Assembly: GCF_000472425.1 (NCBI RefSeq)
Contig: NZ_AXAI01000022.1
Coordinates: 27,520-91,519, forward strand
Origin: Bradyrhizobium sp. Tv2a-2
Lineage (GTDB): Bacteria; Pseudomonadota; Alphaproteobacteria; Rhizobiales; Xanthobacteraceae
Length of the DNA stretch: 64,000 nucleotides
Direction of reading: 5' to 3'
In this document: piece by piece, positions 50,454 through 58,100 of the stretch
Layout: the number at the start of each line of letters is the position of its first letter
How positions within the stretch are numbered: position 1 is the stretch's first letter
Notes under the pieces: model-generated
The model's database searches: none
What the model was told of the DNA's origin: nothing
Seen by the model: the letters and a program-made list of their open reading frames with translations, nothing else
Position numbers and translations under genes: made by a program

Positions 50454-51519
50454 TGGCGACCTCCAGCCGGGCCTCGCTAAGATCGCCGGCCACCATTTCC
50501 TTCACCAGCTGCGCAAAGCTCGTCTTCGGCTTCCAGCCGAGCTTTTGCCGCGCCTTGCTGGAATCGCCGATCAGGAGGTCGACCTCCGTGGGCCGGAAAT
50601 AGACGGGATCGATGCGAACCACGGTCTTGCCGGTCTTCTTGTCGATGCCGGTCTCCTCGACGCCTTCGCCCCGCCATTCGACGCTGCGGCCGACCTCGGC
50701 GAAAGCAAGCTCGACGAATTCGCGCACCGAGCGTGTCTCGCCGGTCGCGAGCACATAGTCGTCGGGGCTGTCCGCCTGCAGGATCGCATGCATGCCCTCG
50801 ACATAGTCCCGCGCATGGCCCCAGTCACGCTTGGCCTCGAGATTGCCGAGATAGAGCGTCTCCTCCAGCCCGGCATCGATGCGGGCGACGCCGCGGGTGA
50901 TCTTGCGGGTCACAAAGGTCTCGCCGCGGATCGGGCTCTCATGGTTGAACAGGATGCCGTTGCTGGCAAACATTCCATAGGCCTCGCGGTAGTTCACCGT
51001 GATCCAGTAGCCATAGAGCTTTGCCACGCCGTAAGGCGAGCGCGGATAGAAGGGCGTGGTCTCCTTCTGCGGAATCTCCTGGACCAGGCCATAGAGCTCG
51101 GAGGTCGAGGCCTGGTAGAAGCGCGTCTCCTTCTCCATGCCGAGGATACGGATGGCCTCGAGCAGGCGCAGGACGCCAATGGCATCGGCATTGGCGGTAT
51201 ATTCCGGGCTCTCGAAGCTGACGCCGACATGGCTTTGGGCGGCGAGGTTGTAGATTTCGGTGGGCCGGATCTGCTGCACCAGGCGGATCAGGTTGGTGGA
51301 ATCCGTCATGTCGCCATAGTGCATCAGGAAGGGCACGTTGCCGACATGGGGGTCCTGGTAGAGATGATCGACGCGGGCGGTGTTGAAGGAGGACGAGCGG
51401 CGCTTGACGCCATGCACGGTGTAGCCGAGGCCGAGCAGGTATTCGGAAAGATACGCGCCGTCCTGTCCCGTCACGCCGGTAATCAGCGCCACGCGCCGCT
51501 TCTTGTCCTGAGCCTGCAT
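50434..51519 (-). CDS. gmd: GDP-mannose 4,6-dehydratase
   Basis: A 361-residue dehydratase. ITGVTGQDGAYLSEYLL, VKRRSSSFNTARVDHLY, QASTSELYGLVQEIPQ and SPYGVAKLYGYWITVNYR (Tyr-x3-Lys) match Gmd, as does length. It produces GDP-4-keto-6-deoxymannose for Fcl. The ATG at 51519 is taken; the 10 residues before it in the frame are unlike the family. Confidence 0.97.
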   Translation of the reverse strand: MQAQDKKRRVALITGVTGQDGAYLSEYLLGLGYTVHGVKRRSSSFNTARVDHLYQDPHVGNVPFLMHYGDMTDSTNLIRLVQQIRPTEIYNLAAQSHVGVSFESPEYTANADAIGVLRLLEAIRILGMEKETRFYQASTSELYGLVQEIPQKETTPFYPRSPYGVAKLYGYWITVNYREAYGMFASNGILFNHESPIRGETFVTRKITRGVARIDAGLEETLYLGNLEAKRDWGHARDYVEGMHAILQADSPDDYVLATGETRSVREFVELAFAEVGRSVEWRGEGVEETGIDKKTGKTVVRIDPVYFRPTEVDLLIGDSSKARQKLGWKPKTSFAQLVKEMVAGDLSEARLEVANGKRAV

Positions 51520-51897
51520 CTCTTCTCCACCAAACGCGGTTTGCCGCAATTGCCTGCCGCGGCTGCGCCAACCCCATGATATCGGCCATACCGCTCCGCC
51601 GATGCTCCGGCAGCCGTCGGACAGCCTTTGTTTCTTGGCACCGGGAGTGACGAGCGCGAGTAGCCTCGATCGCGCAAGGGCTTAGCATCTGCGCTTTTCA
51701 AAGTCTAATGGCAGGCCGGCCCAAAAACAGGCGGAAAAGCCCGCGGAGGGCGGTCCCAGGAGGCCACCACCGGGGCAGCGTCGCCTGGCTTTCGTCCTAA
51801 AGTGCGATGAGATTGGGCCGAATCACCGCTCTAGGCACGGGCGCCTTTCGCGGCCCGCAAGTGTGCTCATTAAGTCGTCTTTCAAGCCGCAGTGTCG
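51520..51897. other. Intergenic region between gmd and the DUF2336 gene
   Basis: A 378-bp gap that should contain the gmd operon promoter on the minus strand and the end of the DUF2336 transcript. No coding sequence, repeat or strong palindrome is recognised; a short GGCGG/CCGCC dyad near 51740 is unremarkable. Confidence 0.5.
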
Positions 51898-53001
51898 TCA
51901 CCTTCGAGGATCAGAACCCTGAACTGCCGCTTCCCGTCGCGACCGATAGACACCCAGCACGCTGAGACAAGTGCCGACATTGAGCTTTAGGAAATCGAGC
52001 TTCATTTGATCCAGGTCCCCGGCCGAAATTCGGTGATTGGGCGCACCCAGGAAGAGCAGCGACATCGTGGTCGTCCAGCAGAAGCTCAAGGCTTTGGATA
52101 TGATCAACGCCGGCTCCCGATTTTTGTCGACCAACGCGCGTTCGACGATATCGATCGGAAGGGAGCTCAATAGCGAGAGGGCGCACGCGGCTTCATTGAA
52201 TTTCAGTGAGTGAGCAAACTCGAACACTTTTTCTTCGGTCAGTTGTCCCCAATGGTGCAGCTTTGCGACTGTTCGCTTTGCGGTGAAATAGTCCGTCGAG
52301 GCCGGGCCGAATCTGGCATGGATCGCCCCACTGACATCAGTGACGATACTCTGGATCTGATACCCCATATCAGGGCGTTCGACTGCCAGTTTCCTTTGCA
52401 CCTCATCAGAGGCCTTCGAAATCAGCTGATGAAAAAGATGCCTCGGAATGTCCTTCCGGAGACCGACACTCTCGGTGAGGATTGAATCTCCGTCAGAGCG
52501 TCGCACCAGGTGCAAGAAGCCAGAGCTTGAAATATGGGCGCCGGCGTTCCTGGCAACTGAATTGACGACCTCTTTCGATCCGCGAACGACCAGGACGTCA
52601 GTGACGGCTTCGGGAATGGACGATCGCTCGGATATGGCGAGCAAGTGCTGCTGGCTTTTGTTTCTCGCGCAGGCAACCAGCGTCCTTGTATCAAGCCGCT
52701 CCGACTTACGGAGCATCGGCCCAGCAACATCAATCGAATCGTCAGACGCAAGCTTCCTGACAACGCCGAATGGGGCATTGTTACTCGCGGCCAGCTTGCT
52801 CGCGAGCCGCACGCGTGCGCTCTGTTCGATTTCTTCGGCCAGCCTACCGATTATCTCGCCGAAGGTCCAAATCTCTTCTTCGGAATAAGACCCTGCAATC
52901 AGGATATCGGTCGCATGCCAGAGCGCCTGCAAGCAGCTCTCGGCGGTCCCTTTGGAAACCGCATCTTCCAAATCAACCAGAAACGACCTGTGTTCAGTCA
53001 T
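51898..53001 (-). CDS. DUF2336-family protein
   Basis: A 367-residue soluble helical protein. It contains the repeat-like helical stretches seen in DUF2336 proteins (RLASKLAASNNAPFGVVRKL, GPMLRKSERLDTRTLVACAR, LLAISERSSIPEAVTDVLV, VVNSVARNAGAHISSSGFLH), resembling HEAT-like units with about 30-residue spacing. No enzyme motif is visible. It is downstream of the synthase gene on the same strand, 125 bp away; it may be a regulator or accessory of that polysaccharide system. Confidence 0.82.
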   Translation of the reverse strand: MTEHRSFLVDLEDAVSKGTAESCLQALWHATDILIAGSYSEEEIWTFGEIIGRLAEEIEQSARVRLASKLAASNNAPFGVVRKLASDDSIDVAGPMLRKSERLDTRTLVACARNKSQQHLLAISERSSIPEAVTDVLVVRGSKEVVNSVARNAGAHISSSGFLHLVRRSDGDSILTESVGLRKDIPRHLFHQLISKASDEVQRKLAVERPDMGYQIQSIVTDVSGAIHARFGPASTDYFTAKRTVAKLHHWGQLTEEKVFEFAHSLKFNEAACALSLLSSLPIDIVERALVDKNREPALIISKALSFCWTTTMSLLFLGAPNHRISAGDLDQMKLDFLKLNVGTCLSVLGVYRSRREAAVQGSDPRR

Positions 53002-53126
53002 CTCGTTTTGCTCAATGAGGAAACAACTTTGAAAAATATTTCAGATCAACGCTGCAGATTAGAACACCCCGCATTGAAAATTCGTAAAGTCGGCTCGATA
53101 AGACCTCGGTCTGTCGCATCTATCCG

Positions 53127-55064
53127 CTATCGAGCCAATCGATGAAGAATGCCCGCAAAGACGCGGCTTGGTTGAACTTCGTCGAGCGGCTTGCCATACC
53201 GCTCGGAATAGACGCGTCGCGTCATTGCTTCCCGCGCCATATCGCCGATCATGGCAACCGCAAATTCGTCCATACCCTTGCGAGCGACAATCGCAGGTAT
53301 CTCGATCCCGTCCAAGATGAGAACGGCGGGCGATCCAACTGGACCTGAGATACTTCCCGCGAGACGCATTCCGCTGGCAGAGACGTCCAGAACGTCGTAA
53401 TCGAGAACCAGCTCCCCGATCTTGACGAGCACTTTCTCCTTGGTGACGAAGCGCTCATCGAGACGCCGTCGCGGCTGTTCGATGCAGACCATGCAGCAAA
53501 TCGTCAGGACGAGCAGATTATACCAGGCCCAGAAAAGGTTCAGCGCTCCGCCATTGTCGATCAAGTCTGCGTTGTCTAACGCAAAGACCTTGGCCAAACC
53601 AGCGATCGTGATAGCTGCCAAAGCAAGGAATCGAAACAGCAGGCGCCAATGAATATTCAGACCGGCATAGTGAATTCCTTTGTCGGTGACTTTGAACTTA
53701 TGCCCGCGTGGTCGGATCAAGGTGAGGGCGACCACCGTGATGATCTCTGGCGCGATCAGCATTTGATAGACGTCGGCAATAATCGGCAGCATGCGGCCAC
53801 CCCCGAGCCAGGTCGTAATCGCGACTTGCGTGATCACCATGGGAGCGAAGTGCATAACGGCATCGGAAATGTCGGCCTGCACCATGCGGATATCGAACAG
53901 GAAGAAAAGAGCGGGCGCGAGCAGGCAGAACATGCGAAAGAGAAAACTTGCGCCCCAATAGAGGAACGTCTCAATCAGACTGATCCGGAACGACAGCGGA
54001 AGGTTGTTGCCAAAGCGAAAAGGACCCGACCGGCCTCGGCAGATTTGCACGAGACCGAGGCACCAACGGGTGCGCTGAGTCGCATATTCGTTAATGCCTT
54101 CAGGCGCGAGGCCGACCGATAGCTTTTCGTTCAGATACAGGGTCTTGTAGCCGCGCTCCCGAAGTCGAACCGTGAGCAGGAAGTCTTCAGTGACGGAATC
54201 CGTAGGAAAGCCGCCGATCTCAAGCAGTGCGGAGAACCGGATCACGGACGAGGTGCCGCAGCAGAAGGCGAGACCCCAGGCATCCTTGGACGGCATGATG
54301 ATGTCGAAGAAGAAGCGCTGCTCGTCCGGAAACACCTCGGAGATTGCCAGGTTGCTCTGGATTGGATCTGGATTGAAGAAATGCTGAGGCGTCTGCACAA
54401 TGCCGGCAGCCGGATCTCTGAACAGGCAAAGCGCGCGCGTGACGAAATTTGAAAAGGGCACGAAATCAGCGTCGAGCACGGCAATGAAATCTGGTGGCGA
54501 CGCGAGGCCCGCAAGGTGCCGGATTGCATGATTGATATTGCCGGCTTTCGCATGGGCGTTGTCCGGCCGAGTAAGATAGTTGCAGCCTTTTTGGGCGCAG
54601 AGATCGCCCAGCCAATCACGTCGTCCGTCGTCCAGTACCCAAACCCTGAAGTTCGGATAGCCCATGTTCTTCGCACCGATAATGGTGCGCTCAAGAATGG
54701 CTCGTTCCTCGTTGTATGTACAGATCAACACGTCGACGAGCGGTGGCGCCTGCATGAGCCAGAGCATGTTGGCCGCGACAGTCTCCGATTGCGAGGAGCT
54801 GCGCGACAGCAATACCCAGGTGATCGTCCCACCGATGCCCGTAAGCACTTCCGCGCTCAGGAATCCGATTCCAAACAGCCAATCGGCGGTGAAACCGAAT
54901 TCCGGCAGGGTCTGAGTGATCCGCCAGAGAAGATAGTTCCACGTCATCATCAGTGAGATGGCGACCAGCGCGGCACGGACCCAAGGGGTTTCGCGATTGG
55001 CCCACGGGAGAAACAGGCAAAGCAGGCCGGTCGCGATCAGAGCCGGAGCGAACGGTTCGTGCAT
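53127..55064 (-). CDS. Cellulose-synthase-like GT2 with C-terminal PilZ domain
   Basis: A 645-residue processive glycosyltransferase. Two N-terminal helices are followed by the GT2 core: LICTYNEERAILERT, VLDDGRRDWLG, VLDADFVPF and the processive-synthase motif QRTRW near residue 330. Several more helices follow. The C-terminus is a PilZ domain: RLDER (the RxxxR motif) near 533 and DVSASG (DxSxxG) near 560, the two motifs that bind c-di-GMP. Thus an inner-membrane, c-di-GMP-activated polymer synthase is predicted. It lacks the other bcs genes (bcsB, C, Z) nearby, so cellulose is uncertain; its partner is a HlyD-like protein 4 nt upstream. Confidence 0.9.
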   Translation of the reverse strand: MHEPFAPALIATGLLCLFLPWANRETPWVRAALVAISLMMTWNYLLWRITQTLPEFGFTADWLFGIGFLSAEVLTGIGGTITWVLLSRSSSQSETVAANMLWLMQAPPLVDVLICTYNEERAILERTIIGAKNMGYPNFRVWVLDDGRRDWLGDLCAQKGCNYLTRPDNAHAKAGNINHAIRHLAGLASPPDFIAVLDADFVPFSNFVTRALCLFRDPAAGIVQTPQHFFNPDPIQSNLAISEVFPDEQRFFFDIIMPSKDAWGLAFCCGTSSVIRFSALLEIGGFPTDSVTEDFLLTVRLRERGYKTLYLNEKLSVGLAPEGINEYATQRTRWCLGLVQICRGRSGPFRFGNNLPLSFRISLIETFLYWGASFLFRMFCLLAPALFFLFDIRMVQADISDAVMHFAPMVITQVAITTWLGGGRMLPIIADVYQMLIAPEIITVVALTLIRPRGHKFKVTDKGIHYAGLNIHWRLLFRFLALAAITIAGLAKVFALDNADLIDNGGALNLFWAWYNLLVLTICCMVCIEQPRRRLDERFVTKEKVLVKIGELVLDYDVLDVSASGMRLAGSISGPVGSPAVLILDGIEIPAIVARKGMDEFAVAMIGDMAREAMTRRVYSERYGKPLDEVQPSRVFAGILHRLAR

Positions 55065-55068
55065 GGCG

Positions 55069-56520
55069 TCACGAGCCGGGCAGGAAGGAGACTGCGTCCC
55101 TGAGTGATTGCAGCCAGGTTCCGCTCGAGCGGGAGGGGTTGAATACGACCGTTCCGGTACGGCCGACGCCACACTGCGTTGAAGCGATATCAGGTACTGA
55201 CACAGCTATTCGATACCCACCGGACGAAAGCCCGGTTTGCTGAATCGCCAGATTGTCGGAAGGTGCCGCGCTCCCCGACATACGAACAATGGTGCCGTCG
55301 TATCTGCCGGATTGCTCGGAAAGGCGGAACTGCGCCTTATCACCAAGCCGCAATCGATTGAAGACTGACTCGCGGACCGTAGCCGTCACGACGGCGCCGG
55401 AACAATCGAGAAGGCGCAGCAGGTCCTGCCCCTTTCGCACCTCTTCTCCGGGAGACACTAGCACTTCCCAAACCTGCGCGTTGGTAGGAGACGAGAGCTC
55501 GGCACGGGATAGCTCGGCATATCGTGATGTCTCAGCGTCGAGCGCGTCGTGAAGGCTGGCGATACGCTGGTTGCGGGAATTGAGCTCCGCTTCGGTCTCG
55601 GCAATGCGGATCGATAGTTCGTCCGCGTGCTGGAGCGAACTTGGGCGATCGTTGTAGGAGTCTCCCACGTATTCTCCGCGGCGAGCGGCTTCGAGCTCGA
55701 CCACGCTGGCGAACAGCCGGTGATCGAGGGACTGCTTGGTCTGCGCGGCAATTTTGGCATCGCGCTCGGCCCGCTCTACCGCTACCGTCGTCTGGTATCC
55801 CGACTCGGCAAGCGCCCTGGTGCGTGAAAGCGTCGATGCGGCTTCGAACTCGGAAGCATCGGTTGCCGAAGCCTGCGCCTTCAGATCCATCACGCGCTCT
55901 TCAAGCTCGCTGATTCGTCCAGCTTGAAATGCGTGAGCCTGGTGGGAAATCTGTTCGTAGATTTCCTTCAATCGCGCGAGCCGCACGGCGATACCCGGGC
56001 GATCGCTCTCGGCTTGATCGATCTGTCGCTGCAAATCATCCAGCCGTGCGCGATCGGCCCTGCCATTGGAGATACGCACCATCACCTGGCCTTTGGTGAC
56101 CGCGGCTCCGATGCCGGGAACGAAATCGACGTCTGCAATTCCGCCCTCGATGGGCGCGCGCAGCGTGACCAGGCGGGCGTTGACGACCGCCTCGACACTC
56201 GAAAATTCAAGCAGACGCTGCACCGGACCCACGCCGGCAATAATGACAACGCCCAAGCCGAGCACCGACTTGACCGCACGCCACGCCATCCGGCGGACGA
56301 TGCCAGGGCGTTCGGGCGACGGATCGGAGACGTCGGGCAAGAGAGGGTCGGGCCCCTTGAAGGCCCCTCGCAGAAGCGCGGACTGCGCGCGCACATCCAG
56401 CCCGGCCAGCCGCTCCACGACCTTCTCCGGGACCAGTTCGGCCGAAACCGAAGCTTCCGCAATCGACGTCTCGAATGGCTCTGCTTTGATGCTTGGTGCC
56501 TTCTTTGCTTTGGCAACCAT
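55069..56520 (-). CDS. HlyD/Alg44-like membrane fusion protein of the polysaccharide system
   Basis: A 483-residue protein: acidic N-terminal cytoplasmic part (1-75), a single helix (about 80-105, VLGLGVVIIAGVGPVQRLL), a split biotinyl-lipoyl-like domain beginning LRAPIEGGIADVDFVPG, and a long coiled coil (about 160-340). The barrel domain ends with YRIAVSVPDI. It is the type of periplasmic adaptor that works with Alg8- or BgsA-like synthases. It stops 4 nt before the synthase start, so the two are co-translated. No PilZ domain here, unlike Alg44; the domain is on the synthase instead. Confidence 0.85.
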   Translation of the reverse strand: MVAKAKKAPSIKAEPFETSIAEASVSAELVPEKVVERLAGLDVRAQSALLRGAFKGPDPLLPDVSDPSPERPGIVRRMAWRAVKSVLGLGVVIIAGVGPVQRLLEFSSVEAVVNARLVTLRAPIEGGIADVDFVPGIGAAVTKGQVMVRISNGRADRARLDDLQRQIDQAESDRPGIAVRLARLKEIYEQISHQAHAFQAGRISELEERVMDLKAQASATDASEFEAASTLSRTRALAESGYQTTVAVERAERDAKIAAQTKQSLDHRLFASVVELEAARRGEYVGDSYNDRPSSLQHADELSIRIAETEAELNSRNQRIASLHDALDAETSRYAELSRAELSSPTNAQVWEVLVSPGEEVRKGQDLLRLLDCSGAVVTATVRESVFNRLRLGDKAQFRLSEQSGRYDGTIVRMSGSAAPSDNLAIQQTGLSSGGYRIAVSVPDIASTQCGVGRTGTVVFNPSRSSGTWLQSLRDAVSFLPGS

Positions 56521-56834
56521 GGTAAATTCCCCACCGGATTCTGAGGCCCACCTGCGTCAATCGAAAGCGATAAGATATGCGGAGCGGCTTTTAGTTGCGT
56601 TTACGCAGTCTGCGGCTTGCCCCCGGCTCATTCGGTATCAGGTTAAGCAGAACATGCGCCAGCGGTGTTCAGGGATGGTTTCGCATCGCCGTCCATTCAG
56701 CGCTCATTCATCAAGTCGAAATTTTTCAGGCAATGGATCGGCTCCTAAAGCCGTTGGTCACCTCGCGCCGCTACGTGACTGATATTTGATTGAACGCGCG
56801 AGAGCATTGACGCCAACAATTTGAGGAGCCCAGC
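56521..56834. other. Divergent promoter region of the polysaccharide genes
   Basis: A 314-bp region between the divergent HlyD-like and deacetylase-like genes; both promoters should be here. It is A+T-richer than its surroundings, notably 56700-56820. GAGGAG precedes the right-hand ATG at 56835. I see no clear dyad. Confidence 0.55.
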
Positions 56835-57881
56835 ATGGACGGCTGGCAATTCGGCCCAGCGCAAGAGCTGCGCCGGGCATTTATCCTTGATGATACCAAG
56901 CTTGGGCCGATCCACTGGTATCATCGTGGCAAGTCCGCCGCGGTCGTGATGTCTGTTGACGACATCTTTCCGGGCACCTCGCAAAGCGCTTATGAGGCCG
57001 GCGGAGATCTTGAAAAGGGTGCCTTGGGCCGCCTGTTATGGTTGTTGGAACGGCATCCGCAATTGCAGCTAACTCTCTTCGTCACGCCGGACTGGCGTCG
57101 AATATCTCCCGTCGCTGATCGCATCTGGCAACATGTCCCCTGGCTTTGCGATCGGATGTATCTTGCGAGGGTGTTGCCGAAGGGAACAATGGACATTCGC
57201 AAGCATCCTGATTTCGTGGCCGTTCTGAACGCGATGCCGCGCACCGAGGTCGCACTGCACGGTCTGGCTCATGTCAATTTTGGGTATCCGGTATCCGTGG
57301 AGTTTGAGCACCGGGATCGTGAAATGTGCGCCGGCATGCTGACTGAGGCCATGCAGATTTTTGAGGAGGCCGGTTTGCGCTATGTGCGAGGCCTCCAACC
57401 TCCTGGATGGAGTTGCAGCCCTGCGTTGCTGTACGGATGCCGCGATGTGGGGATCGAATGGATCATGTCCGCGCGGGACGTCCGGACGCCCATATCGAAG
57501 GACGCGAGAACAGCGATGTCGGGATTGAGCGGCGTAAGCATGCTGTTCCCGGAGCGCATTGCAGAATGCTTGCTACATATAAGCACCAATTTTCAGGCAA
57601 CATCAGCGCCGGAGCGGGCATTCGACATATTGGATGCCGGTGGCGTCCTATCGATCAAGGCGCACATCACCAAGAACGTCCCCGGGCACACTCATCTTGA
57701 CGGCGTGGATGATCTCTACATGAATTATCTAGACCGCTTGTTCGCAGATATCGAAGAGCGTTACGGGGATACGATAGACTGGACTACGTTGGGCAGCCTC
57801 GCGACTTCACTATCGACGTCGGCTTCGACGCCGCCGCCTGAGCGGAAAAGTCCTCAATCCGCTACCGATAGAGCCGCATAG
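56835..57881 (+). CDS. Divergent polysaccharide deacetylase-like protein
   Basis: A 348-residue protein with the layout of a carbohydrate-esterase-4 (NodB-fold) or DUF2334-type domain: AVVMSVDDIFPG, supplying the metal-binding Asp pair, LTLFVTPDWRR, then VALHGLAHVNFG with two His in H-x3-H spacing, and a late GVLSIKAHITKN. No signal peptide is seen. It is divergent from the synthase operon, so trimming or deacetylating that polymer is a possible role. A deacetylase function is inferred from fold-level resemblance only. Confidence 0.7.
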   Translation: MDGWQFGPAQELRRAFILDDTKLGPIHWYHRGKSAAVVMSVDDIFPGTSQSAYEAGGDLEKGALGRLLWLLERHPQLQLTLFVTPDWRRISPVADRIWQHVPWLCDRMYLARVLPKGTMDIRKHPDFVAVLNAMPRTEVALHGLAHVNFGYPVSVEFEHRDREMCAGMLTEAMQIFEEAGLRYVRGLQPPGWSCSPALLYGCRDVGIEWIMSARDVRTPISKDARTAMSGLSGVSMLFPERIAECLLHISTNFQATSAPERAFDILDAGGVLSIKAHITKNVPGHTHLDGVDDLYMNYLDRLFADIEERYGDTIDWTTLGSLATSLSTSASTPPPERKSPQSATDRAA

Positions 57882-58100
57882 GTGATGCGAGATCGCGAAG
57901 TGGGCCCCGCCAGGTCGTTCAGGAGTCTCTCGCCGGCGAGACGCTTCATGGGCGATCGAGGCGCCACGATATCAGCCGAGACCCACCGCGCAAAGCTGAC
58001 GTCCGCTCCAGCCCAGACGGTAGCAACGGGCAGAAGCGGAATGCTCACTATCGATTACACCGGATACGGCTCCTGCCCCTAATTCCCGCTACATGGTAAC

